Below are positions 16,149-23,911 of a stretch of 64,000 bases of DNA, one piece after another. The stretch is from Clostridia bacterium. Its GTDB lineage: Bacteria; Bacillota; Clostridia; Oscillospirales; UBA644. The stretch spans positions 62,001 through 126,000 of the forward strand of contig JAGBIM010000004.1 of NCBI GenBank assembly GCA_017934975.1, in the 5' to 3' direction. The number at the start of each line of letters is the position of its first letter. Within the stretch, counting starts at the first letter, position 1. The translations under genes were made by a program, and so were the position numbers. The notes beneath the pieces are model-generated. The model saw only the letters and a list, made by a program, of their open reading frames with translations, made no database searches and was not told where the DNA came from.

Positions 16149-16876
16149 CAATCCCTCCGATTGCCGAAGACCAGCAGAACCAGACGGAGCATCTGCCACA
16201 AGGAGGTGAGCAGGGCCACCACGTAGGTCATGGCCGCAGCCTTCAGGACCTTGCGGGCACCTTCCATTTCGTCCCGGTCCAGATATCCCGCGTTCAACAC
16301 CGCAAGGGCACGGCGGGAAGCGTCAAACTCCACGGGGAGCGTGACCAACTGGAAGAGCACCACGAAGCCGAAGAGGACGAGACCTGCAACGGCGATGGCG
16401 GGGCTGATGAGAAGGCCGATCAAAATAATGATCCAGGATGCGTAAGACGCGATATTGGCAATAGGAAGGATGGCGGAGCGGAAACGGATGGGGGCGTATC
16501 CCACGTTGTGCTGAACCGCGTGACCCGCCTCGTGGGCGGCAATACCGAGCGCCGCAACGGAGGTGGAGTTATACACTCCTTCGGAGAGACCGATATATTT
16601 CTCCTTGGGGTGGTAATGGTCGGTCAGGTTTCCCGAAATCGGCTTGACGCGAACGTCGTAGATGCCGTTCTGCTGCAGAATCAGTTCTGCAATCTGCCCC
16701 CCGGTAATACCCCGACGGGACATAACCTTCGCGTACTTCTTATAGTTGGAATTCACGGCGGAAGACGCGATGGCGGACAGGATAATCACGGGAAGCATAA
16801 AGAGCAGGTACCCGAAATATCCGCCGTCAACGGCAAGCTGAAAATATTCGCCGATCAAGTTGGACAAGTATTGCAT
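16148..16876 (-). CDS. YugP-family zinc-dependent membrane protease
   Basis: A 242-residue membrane protein of the YugP/neutral zinc metallopeptidase family. The zinc motif is AAHEAGHAVQH (HExxH form HEAGH), with an upstream KYIGLSEGVYNSTSVAALGI. There are four to five membrane helices: one near the N-terminus, two after the zinc site and one at the C-terminus. The third zinc ligand is probably in LPVEFDASRRALA. The start at 16876 is chosen because AGGAG lies 8 bases upstream; a start 6 codons earlier overlaps the fmt stop. Its substrate is unknown. Occurrence between fmt and rlmN is common in Clostridia. Confidence 0.92.
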   Translation of the reverse strand: MQYLSNLIGEYFQLAVDGGYFGYLLFMLPVIILSAIASSAVNSNYKKYAKVMSRRGITGGQIAELILQQNGIYDVRVKPISGNLTDHYHPKEKYIGLSEGVYNSTSVAALGIAAHEAGHAVQHNVGYAPIRFRSAILPIANIASYASWIIILIGLLISPAIAVAGLVLFGFVVLFQLVTLPVEFDASRRALAVLNAGYLDRDEMEGARKVLKAAAMTYVVALLTSLWQMLRLVLLVFGNRRD

Positions 16877-16890
16877 AATAATATCTCCTC

Positions 16891-17802
16891 TCATTCGAAG
16901 TTTTCCGCACGGTTGCCCGCACAGAAGCTTTCACCGGACATGGGCTTCTTCCCTTCCGGCTGGACGGTTTTCAGGCGAAGACCGCCGTCCTTCACCCGAA
17001 TGATCAAATGCTTTTTATCCACGATGGTGCCGCAGGGAACGTCCCAATCCCCGTCCACGGGCTCGGAATCGAGAATTTTCACGTTCCGTCCGCCGCACAG
17101 GGCAAAGGCACAGGGCTCGGGATACAGACCGCGGATGCGGTTGAACAGTTCCGTTTTGCCCCAATTCCAGTCGAGACGGCGGGTCTCCTTGGTGATCATG
17201 GAGGCGTAACAGGTTTCCCCCTCCTGCACGGTACGGGTTGCCTCTCCGCGGGAAATCAGACCGACGGTCTGCACCAAAAGGTCGCCGCCCATTTTGGCAA
17301 GACGGTCGTGGAGGGTTCCGAAATTATCCTCGGGAGAAATGGGGGTGGAGGCTTTCAGGATCATGTCTCCCGTATCCAGCCCTTCGTCCATATACATGGT
17401 GGTAACGCCCGTTTCGGTGCATCCGTCCATCAAAACGTGGTTGACGGGAGCGGCACCCCGATACATGGGAAGCAGGGATCCGTGCACGTTAACGCAGCCG
17501 TATCGGGGAAAATTCAGAACGTAGGCGGGCAAAATTTTCCCGTAAGCCACAACGATAATCAGATCGGGGGAAATTTCTTCCAGAAGGGGCATCAGAGCAC
17601 CCTCCTTCAGTGTTTCCGGAGTTTCCACCCGATATCCCTTTTCCAGGGCATATTCCTTCACGGGGGTGCAGGTCATTTTATATCCCCGCCCTTTGGGTCG
17701 GTCGGGCTGGGTGACCACGCAGGAGACGGGAATTCCCGCACGGTCCAGAGCGGAGAGACTCTCCACGGCGAAGGGCGAGGTTCCCATAAACATAATTTTC
17801 AT
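16891..17802 (-). CDS. fmt: Methionyl-tRNA formyltransferase
   Basis: A 303-residue enzyme that formylates initiator Met-tRNA using 10-formyltetrahydrofolate. The catalytic Rossmann domain begins MKIMFMGTSPFAVESL and contains CVNVHGSLLPMYRGAAP (the HGSLLP motif with catalytic His and conserved Asn) and TGVTTMYMDEGLDTGDM. The C-terminal OB-fold domain includes the insertion ITKETRRLDWN. The start follows GAGG at 7 bases. It is nine bases after def and precedes the protease gene. Deformylase and transformylase are paired as usual. Confidence 0.97.
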   Translation of the reverse strand: MKIMFMGTSPFAVESLSALDRAGIPVSCVVTQPDRPKGRGYKMTCTPVKEYALEKGYRVETPETLKEGALMPLLEEISPDLIIVVAYGKILPAYVLNFPRYGCVNVHGSLLPMYRGAAPVNHVLMDGCTETGVTTMYMDEGLDTGDMILKASTPISPEDNFGTLHDRLAKMGGDLLVQTVGLISRGEATRTVQEGETCYASMITKETRRLDWNWGKTELFNRIRGLYPEPCAFALCGGRNVKILDSEPVDGDWDVPCGTIVDKKHLIIRVKDGGLRLKTVQPEGKKPMSGESFCAGNRAENFE

Positions 17803-17811
17803 AAACAATCC

Positions 17812-18273
17812 TCAATCGTCGAAAAGAACGTATTCGGTAACGTGTTCCCGATACAGGTGACCGTCCAGATGGTCAATCTCGTGACAGAAGCAGACGGCAA
17901 CGATACCCGTGCGGGTATAACGGACGGGCTTTCCGTTTTCATCCACGGCCTCCACGGTGACCTTGGCGGGGCGGCGGGTTTTCCCCCACACGCCGGGGAC
18001 GGAAAGACACCCTTCCGTGGGGCACTGCTCCCCTTCCGTTTCCACGATGACGGGGTTGATCAGAACCAACACCGAATCGTCATCGTCCACCACGAGGGCA
18101 AGGCGCTTGAGCACGCCCACCTGAGGGGCAGCAAGACCTGCGCCGTTGGCTTTCGCCAGAGTTTCCTTCATATCCTGCACGAGGGTGTGCAGACGGTCAT
18201 CGAAGACCGTAACGGGGCGGCAGACCTTTGCAAGGACCTCGTCCCCTTCTTTCACAATGTTTCGAATAGCCAT
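17812..18273 (-). CDS. def: Peptide deformylase
   Basis: A 153-residue metal enzyme that removes the formyl group from nascent proteins. The three signature motifs are present: GAGLAAPQVG (motif I), EGCLSVPG with the metal-binding Cys (motif II) and CHEIDHLDGHLY with the HExxH (motif III). The residue before the HEIDH is Cys rather than the more usual Gln, a mild oddity. Length fits type 1 enzymes. The start MAIRNIV is preceded by AAGGA. It lies between priA and fmt. Confidence 0.96.
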   Translation of the reverse strand: MAIRNIVKEGDEVLAKVCRPVTVFDDRLHTLVQDMKETLAKANGAGLAAPQVGVLKRLALVVDDDDSVLVLINPVIVETEGEQCPTEGCLSVPGVWGKTRRPAKVTVEAVDENGKPVRYTRTGIVAVCFCHEIDHLDGHLYREHVTEYVLFDD

Positions 18274-18297
18274 AAAAACCGTTCCTTTCGGCAAAAA

Positions 18298-20523
18298 TCA
18301 AAGTATGGTGACAGGATTCATATCCGCGGTAACGACCACGTTGCGATAAGCCCGCTCCTTGCGGAAGCAATCCAACAAATCTGCAATCATATCCCGTTGA
18401 GGGGCGTTGTCCTTGCATTTCATCAAGAGACGCACGCGGGTCTTGCCGCCCACGAGAGGGACGGCAGTCAGTTTGGGATAAATCAAACGGACGGGGAAGG
18501 ACGCGGGATCGGCGGAAACCCGGTTCTGAATCATTTCGGAAAAGGCCTCGGCGGCGGAGAAGGCTTCTCCTTCCGTATCGGCCAGAAAGCAGAACTGACA
18601 GAGATCGCAATAGGGAGGATAAAGCAGGTTTTTCCGCAGAGAGGTTTCCTCCCGATAAAAGCCCTCGTAATCCTGTGAGAAGGCGTAAGAAAGCACGTGA
18701 TGGGTGGGAGAATAGGTCTGCACCACGGCGCGGCCTTCCTTCTCGGCGCGGCCCGCCCGCCCCACCACCTGGGTCAAAAGAGAAAAGGTTTTTTCATAAG
18801 CGCGGAAATCGGAAGTATAAAGGGACATATCCGCGTTGAGAACCCCAACCAGCGTCACGTCGGGAAAATCAAGCCCCTTGGTAATCATCTGGGTACCCAG
18901 AAGAACGTCGTATTTCCGATCCCGAAAATCGTTGAGAATCCCTTCTCTCGTGTATTTTCCGCCCACAGTATCTGCGTCCATACGGCAGATTCGGATCCCC
19001 GGGAAAAGGCGTTCCAGTTCTTCCTCGGCCTTCTGGGTTCCGATTCCGCTGTACAAAAGCCCTTTTTCCCCGCAAGAGGTGCAGGTGGAAAGATAAGGGA
19101 CCGAATGGCCGCAATAGTTACAGACCACCCGGTTGTTGTAGGAATGATAGGTCATGGCAATGCCGCAATGGGGGCATTTGACCACGGTGCCGCACTTGGT
19201 ACAGGTAATATGGGACTGATAGCCGCGGCGATTCATAAACAGAATGGCCTGTTCGCCCCGCTGCAGGTTTTTCTCCAGTTCCGCACCGAGGGTGCGACCG
19301 ATACAGGAGCGGTTTCCCGACATCATTTCCCGCCGCAGATCCGCCACGATAACCTTGGGCAGAGGGCGGCCGTTGAAGCGTTGGGTGAGGGAATCGAAGC
19401 CGATCACGCCGTTTTGCGCACGGAAAAAGCTTTCAAAGGAGGGGGTTGCAGAGGCAAGAACCAAGAAGCCCTTGCCCCGTGCCGCACGAAAGGCGGCAAT
19501 CTCCCGTGCATGGTAGCGGGGGGCCGATTCGGACTTATAGGTATGTTCCTGCTCCTCGTCGATGATGAACAGGGCCCCTTCCCGTACGGGAGCAAAGACG
19601 GCGGAGCGGGTACCGATGACCACGCGGGCCTCCCCCGATTGAATCCGACGCCATTCGTCGTAGCGCTCCCCCATAGAAAGCCCGCTGTGCAAAACCGCGA
19701 GAGACTTCGCGTAATGAGCGTAGAGACGGTTGACGATCTGAAGGGTCAGAGAAATTTCGGGAATCATCAAAACCGCCTGCTTTCCCTGACGGAGGGCCTC
19801 GTCGATCAGGCGAATGAAAACGTGGGTCTTTCCGCTGCCCGTAACGCCGTACAGAAGATGGGTCTTTCCCGAAGAAAGAAGGGAAATCATACGGTCGGCG
19901 GCACGGGATTGCTCCTCGTTGAGAACCAACTCGGGAGGCGTTTCGGGGACGGGACGGTCTTTGAGAGGATTGCGGAGGACCTCGGTCTTTTCAAAGCAGA
20001 CCAGGCCTTTTTTGGCGAGGGTTTTGACCACCGATTCGGAAACGCCCGCCATATAGGTGAGTTCCTTCAGGGTCATCTGTCCCGCTTCCAGCAAAAAGCC
20101 CAGAACGTCGCAGTGCTTGCGGTTGGAATAATGGGCCTCCATATACGCGGCAGCGGCACCTTCGTCGGGAACACTGACCGATTGAACGGACTTGACGTTT
20201 ACGCCGAAGATCCCCGTGGGCAAAAGACAGCGGGCCGCCTCGAAATAGGTGCAGAAATACCGTTGATGCATATACCGCGCCACGGCGATCCCTTCGGGAG
20301 AAAGGCAGGCCTGCCCCACGGAAAGCACCGTTTTCAGCTTCTCGGGAGGGTTCCCCTCTCCCGGACCGAGAACCACGCCGCGGATTCCCTTATTGGAGCG
20401 GCCGAAGGGCACGGTAACCACGCTTCCCAAAGGCGCGTCAAGGCCATCGGGAAGAAGGTATTCGTACAGTTTATCCGCAGAACGGGGAACCCCTTCCACG
20501 GCAACGCCCACCGACCGGATCAT
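18298..20523 (-). CDS. priA: Primosomal protein N', replication restart helicase
   Basis: A 741-residue superfamily 2 helicase that reloads the replication machinery at stalled forks. An N-terminal DNA-binding region is followed by the helicase motifs: Walker A LLYGVTGSGKTHVF, DEAH-like FIIDEEQEHTYKS, ASATPS, and GTQMITKGLDFPDV with QVVGRAGRAEKEG. The Cys-rich zinc domain CTKCGTVVKCPHCG and CNYCGH...CTSCG carries eight cysteines for two zinc sites. Length is normal. It normally follows coaBC in Clostridia, but here it follows rpoZ directly. Confidence 0.96.
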   Translation of the reverse strand: MIRSVGVAVEGVPRSADKLYEYLLPDGLDAPLGSVVTVPFGRSNKGIRGVVLGPGEGNPPEKLKTVLSVGQACLSPEGIAVARYMHQRYFCTYFEAARCLLPTGIFGVNVKSVQSVSVPDEGAAAAYMEAHYSNRKHCDVLGFLLEAGQMTLKELTYMAGVSESVVKTLAKKGLVCFEKTEVLRNPLKDRPVPETPPELVLNEEQSRAADRMISLLSSGKTHLLYGVTGSGKTHVFIRLIDEALRQGKQAVLMIPEISLTLQIVNRLYAHYAKSLAVLHSGLSMGERYDEWRRIQSGEARVVIGTRSAVFAPVREGALFIIDEEQEHTYKSESAPRYHAREIAAFRAARGKGFLVLASATPSFESFFRAQNGVIGFDSLTQRFNGRPLPKVIVADLRREMMSGNRSCIGRTLGAELEKNLQRGEQAILFMNRRGYQSHITCTKCGTVVKCPHCGIAMTYHSYNNRVVCNYCGHSVPYLSTCTSCGEKGLLYSGIGTQKAEEELERLFPGIRICRMDADTVGGKYTREGILNDFRDRKYDVLLGTQMITKGLDFPDVTLVGVLNADMSLYTSDFRAYEKTFSLLTQVVGRAGRAEKEGRAVVQTYSPTHHVLSYAFSQDYEGFYREETSLRKNLLYPPYCDLCQFCFLADTEGEAFSAAEAFSEMIQNRVSADPASFPVRLIYPKLTAVPLVGGKTRVRLLMKCKDNAPQRDMIADLLDCFRKERAYRNVVVTADMNPVTIL

Positions 20524-20548
20524 AACCGAAAACTCCTGAAATTAAAGT

Positions 20549-20770
20549 TTATTCCGCGGTTTCTTCCGCAGAGGGGTCAGACTCACAATAAACGGCCTTT
20601 CCGTCGGCAAAGGCGTTGACGGCCATTTTAATGGGCTTTTCGGAAAGACGTTCCTTGCTGTTGTTGGCCCGTTCCGCGATGGTGCGGGCTTCCTTGGCAA
20701 CGGCAATGACGAGAGAATAACGGCACTGGCCGTCCTGTTCGATGAGGGAACTTACTGCAGGGTAAATCAT
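20549..20770 (-). CDS. rpoZ: RNA polymerase omega subunit
   Basis: A 73-residue omega subunit, which aids assembly of RNA polymerase around beta-prime. It has the conserved CRYSLVIAVAKEARTIAE core and KPIKMAVNAFADGK, the PV/IxxAxxEL-like region. It is between gmk and priA in the classic gene order, which adds confidence because omega proteins are short. The tail is acidic (DPSAEETAE). AAGGAA precedes the start. Confidence 0.93.
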   Translation of the reverse strand: MIYPAVSSLIEQDGQCRYSLVIAVAKEARTIAERANNSKERLSEKPIKMAVNAFADGKAVYCESDPSAEETAE

Positions 20771-20814
20771 GATAAAAAACTTCCTTTCGGCAGATGTAAT
20801 GTATGATTGAAAAT

Positions 20815-21384
20815 TTAGGAATCCGAGGTTTCGGCGCGGAAAATACGATCCAGCTCCGCAAAGGCGTCCTCCAGAACGTCGTTAACCACCACGTGGCGGT
20901 ATTCGCCGCTGCGTTTCATTTCTTCTTCCGCCTGCTTCAGACGGCGAAGGCATTTTTCTTCATCCTCGCTCTGTCTGCCCCGCAGACGCTGACCGAGAAT
21001 TTCAAGAGAAGGAGGTGCGATAAAGACGGTGACCGCTTCGGGATACTGCGCAAAGGCGTCCCGCATCCCTTCGGTTTCGATCTCCAGAATGACGCTCCGT
21101 CCCGCCTGCAAGGCGTCCTCAACGGGCTTACGGGGCGTACCGTAGATATTGCCGCAGTAACGTTTGTATTCGATAAACGCATCTTGGGCGATCATTTCCT
21201 CAAACTTTTCGTGCGTGAGGAAATAGTAATGCACGCCGTCCTGCTCCAAGCCTTCCCGGGGAGCGCGGGTGGTGGCGGAAATGGAATAAAACAGATCGGG
21301 GTATTTCTCCCGCAGCAGGGTCAGCAGGGTGCCTTTTCCGCTGCCCGAGGGGCCCGAAACGATAAACAAACGGGGGCGACTCAT
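20815..21384 (-). CDS. gmk: Guanylate kinase
   Basis: A 189-residue enzyme that phosphorylates GMP to GDP in nucleotide supply. Motifs are [18 protein letters not shown] (P-loop), [19 protein letters not shown] (GMP-binding), the GMP site [15 protein letters not shown] and [14 protein letters not shown], then [13 protein letters not shown] [18 protein letters not shown]. The start overlaps the remA stop (ATGA) and the order remA-gmk-rpoZ is conserved in Bacillota. Length is normal. Confidence 0.97.
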   Translation of the reverse strand: MSRPRLFIVSGPSGSGKGTLLTLLREKYPDLFYSISATTRAPREGLEQDGVHYYFLTHEKFEEMIAQDAFIEYKRYCGNIYGTPRKPVEDALQAGRSVILEIETEGMRDAFAQYPEAVTVFIAPPSLEILGQRLRGRQSEDEEKCLRRLKQAEEEMKRSGEYRHVVVNDVLEDAFAELDRIFRAETSDS

Positions 21385-21662
21385 AACTCAAGCTCTCCTT
21401 CCGGATCGGAATCCGCAATGGCGTCTCCTCCACCGGGAACGCGATTGACGATGGTTTCATGGTTCAGGGCGGACAGAATCACGTGGCCGCTGTCGGTAAT
21501 AATCACCGCGCGGGTACGCCGTCCGTAAGTGGCGTCCACCAGGGAGCCTTTGTCCCGGGCATCCTGCACGAGACGTTTGATGGGGGAAGAATCGGGCGAA
21601 ATAATGGCGACGATCCGATTGACCGAAACCACGTTCCCGAATCCGATATTGATTAATTGCAT
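21381..21662 (-). CDS. remA: RemA-type DNA-binding regulator (DUF370)
   Basis: A 93-residue homologue of the extracellular-matrix regulator RemA of B. subtilis, which binds DNA as a ring-like oligomer and activates biofilm matrix operons and osmoprotection genes. The sequence [31 protein letters not shown] is highly characteristic, as are [28 protein letters not shown] and the following NHETIVNR. The extra C-terminal tail [17 protein letters not shown] is acidic. It is in the conserved yicC-remA-gmk order. A link to the TasA-like cluster at 57-61 kb is inference. Confidence 0.95.
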   Translation of the reverse strand: MQLINIGFGNVVSVNRIVAIISPDSSPIKRLVQDARDKGSLVDATYGRRTRAVIITDSGHVILSALNHETIVNRVPGGGDAIADSDPEGELEL

Positions 21663-21672
21663 AGGGGACTCC

Positions 21673-22551
21673 TTATTCGATATTCTGAATCTGTTCGCGG
21701 ATCTTTTCGATGAGGGATTTCATCTCGATGGCGATGCGGGTAACGTCCAGATCTCCGATCTTGGAGGTGAGGGTGTTGACCTCCCGATTCAGTTCCTGGA
21801 CGATAAAATCCATCTTCTTACCATTGGAGATGCCCTTTTCCAACATATCCTTCAAGGCGGAGGTATGGGAGCGCAGACGGACCAATTCTTCGTCCACGGC
21901 GGTTTTGTCCGACATGATGGCAACCTCCGTCAGAATCCGTCCCTCTTCCACGGGACGACCGTCCAACAGCTCCTCGATCCGCGTACGCAGACGGGTTTCG
22001 TAGGCCTGCATCAGAGAAGGAAGATGCTCCTCCACCCGATCGGCGAAGGAATTCAACTCGCCGCATTTGGCAATAATATCGTCCGCAAGACGCTTTCCTT
22101 CCTCTTCCCGCTGGGCAACGAAGGAATCCAACGCCTGACGGAGAACGGGAAGAATCTCTTCCCAAATTTCCGAAAGATCTTCTTCCGAAGACTCGGAGCT
22201 GACCACGGAGGGCAGGCGCAAAAGGGTGGATGCGGTCAGATCATCCCGCAAGCCGTATTCCTCGGCAGCGGAACGAAGTTCCTTCAAATACTGCTCCAGA
22301 AGGGCACGGTCCACGGTGACGTTGGTATCGTCCCCTTCCTTACGGGAAACCGAAAGATTCAGATCCACTTTTCCGCGCACGATAGCCTTGCGCAATTCGG
22401 CGCGAATGGGATCCTCCAAAGAAAGATAGGCACGGGGAATGCGGGAATTGAGCTCAAAATAGCGATGGTTAACCGCTTTGATCTCCACGGTGATATCCCG
22501 TTTCTCGCAGGCACACTGTGCGCGCCCGTACCCTGTCATACTGCGAATCAT
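21673..22551 (-). CDS. YicC/YloC-family endoribonuclease
   Basis: A 292-residue YicC-family protein. The opening [20 protein letters not shown] and ending ([30 protein letters not shown]) are diagnostic, as is [22 protein letters not shown] [16 protein letters not shown]. The long helical centre and the conserved [19 protein letters not shown] are also present. YicC and its Bacillus relative YloC have been reported to be RNases; the target in this organism is unknown. First gene of the large minus-strand superoperon, 37 bases after a consensus promoter. Confidence 0.95.
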   Translation of the reverse strand: MIRSMTGYGRAQCACEKRDITVEIKAVNHRYFELNSRIPRAYLSLEDPIRAELRKAIVRGKVDLNLSVSRKEGDDTNVTVDRALLEQYLKELRSAAEEYGLRDDLTASTLLRLPSVVSSESSEEDLSEIWEEILPVLRQALDSFVAQREEEGKRLADDIIAKCGELNSFADRVEEHLPSLMQAYETRLRTRIEELLDGRPVEEGRILTEVAIMSDKTAVDEELVRLRSHTSALKDMLEKGISNGKKMDFIVQELNREVNTLTSKIGDLDVTRIAIEMKSLIEKIREQIQNIE

Positions 22552-22587
22552 AAAATTACCTCGATAGTATTATATATTATATCTTGT

Positions 22588-22616
22588 ATTATAATCGCGC
22601 AAGCCCCGTTTGTCAA
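22588..22616 (-). promoter_or_regulatory. Promoter of the yicC superoperon
   Basis: TTGACA (22611-22616), 17 bases, TATAAT (22588-22593) on the minus strand. Confidence 0.88.
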
Positions 22617-22667
22617 TCCCTTTTTTCGATTTTTTCATAAACAGTTTACAATTTCGAAACAAACGCA

Positions 22668-22700
22668 AAAAAAAGCCGGACGCTCCGCAGGAAGCGTCCG
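22668..22700 (-). terminator. Terminator after mutY
   Basis: CGGACGCT, 8-base loop, AGCGTCCG, then GCTTTTTTTTG on the minus strand. Confidence 0.9.
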
Positions 22701-22720
22701 ATTTCGATTTGCTTTTTCAA

Positions 22721-23755
22721 TTAAGCCTCGGCCAGGGCTTCCAGGAGCCGTGGCAAAAAGGAACGGAAGGCGGCGGGGACTGCGTATTCCTTCTTCAACT
22801 GAGCAACATTCACCCAAACGAATCCCGCAGGAAGATCCGAAGATTTGACCCGACAAACGCGGGAGGTCATGCGCCATTCGATATGAGAAAAAATATGCTT
22901 CGCATCCCCGAAGGTGTCTCCTTCACAGGGCAGGTCTTTCGGCTCGTCACACCGCAACCCGTTGGGAAATTCCCACAATCCGGAGAGCAACCCTCCCTCA
23001 GGTCGGCGGCGAAGGGCAACGCAATTCCCGTGCAGGATAAAGTACACGGTACGCTCCTCAATCTTGCGAGGTCTGGACGGAGTTTTAACGGGAAGATCGG
23101 AAATCAAACCGTCCCGCAGCGCAAGGCAAAAATTCCGTGCGGGGCAGGATTCGCAAAGGGGTTCCCCGTTGGGCAGACACACCGTTGCACCCAGTTCCAT
23201 CAAGGCTTGCGTGTATTCGGAGGTGCGTCCTTCGGGCATACAATCCCGCAAAACGTCCCGACAGGCATCGCGGGTCTGCTTCTGCATAATATCGGAAAAA
23301 TCCCCGTTGATCCGGGAAAAGACCCGCAGCACGTTTCCGTCCACGGCAGGCTCGGGCTTTCCGAAGGCAATCGAAAGAATTGCCCCCGCGGTATAATCCC
23401 CGATTCCGGGAAGAGCACGGATGCTCGCGTAATCCGAAGGGAAAACCCCACCGTATTTTTCACAGATCACCGTCGCCGCCTTTTTGAGATTCCGCGCACG
23501 GGAATAATACCCGAGCCCCTCCCAAAGCTTCATGAGCTTTTCCTCGTCGCAGGACGCAAGAGAAGGAATGTCAGGCAACATTTCAATAAAACGCAGATAA
23601 TACGGAATCACGGCGGACACGCGGGTTTGCTGAAGCATAATCTCCGAAATCCAGACGTGGTACGGAGTGGGATCGTCCCGCCAAGGCATGGAACGGGCAT
23701 TTTCGGTGTACCAGGACAGTAAAGGGACCGTAACGTCCGAAAAGGGATGGGACAT
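22721..23755 (-). CDS. mutY: A/G-specific adenine glycosylase
   Basis: A 344-residue base-excision repair enzyme that removes adenine opposite 8-oxoguanine. The HhH-GPD core contains WISEIMLQQTRVSAVIPYY (catalytic Glu), LWEGLGYYSRARNLKKAA, ALPGIGDYTAGAILSIAFG and the catalytic Asp in AVDGNVLRV. The 4Fe-4S site reads CLPNGEPLCESCPARNFC, with seven rather than the usual six residues between the first two cysteines. A C-terminal NUDIX-like domain (about residues 230-340) follows, starting at VYFILHGNCVALRRRP. The start is preceded by AAGGAG; longer in-frame upstream codons pass through the promoter. Confidence 0.96.
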   Translation of the reverse strand: MSHPFSDVTVPLLSWYTENARSMPWRDDPTPYHVWISEIMLQQTRVSAVIPYYLRFIEMLPDIPSLASCDEEKLMKLWEGLGYYSRARNLKKAATVICEKYGGVFPSDYASIRALPGIGDYTAGAILSIAFGKPEPAVDGNVLRVFSRINGDFSDIMQKQTRDACRDVLRDCMPEGRTSEYTQALMELGATVCLPNGEPLCESCPARNFCLALRDGLISDLPVKTPSRPRKIEERTVYFILHGNCVALRRRPEGGLLSGLWEFPNGLRCDEPKDLPCEGDTFGDAKHIFSHIEWRMTSRVCRVKSSDLPAGFVWVNVAQLKKEYAVPAAFRSFLPRLLEALAEA

Positions 23756-23824
23756 AAAAACTCCTTTCTCCGTATAAACGAAACGGGGCGGACATACAAT
23801 AAAAAACGAAAACCCGTCTATGAC

Positions 23825-23853
23825 AGTATAACACAAATCACGGAAAAAAGCAA
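23825..23853 (-). promoter_or_regulatory. Promoter of mutY
   Basis: TTGCTT (23848-23853), 17 bases, TATACT (23825-23830) on the minus strand, with TGTGT before the -10. Confidence 0.65.
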
Positions 23854-23911
23854 GTCTTTTTCCCGAAAAGAAAGAACTTCTTACATCTCCGAAACAAGAA
23901 AGGCTGAAACC

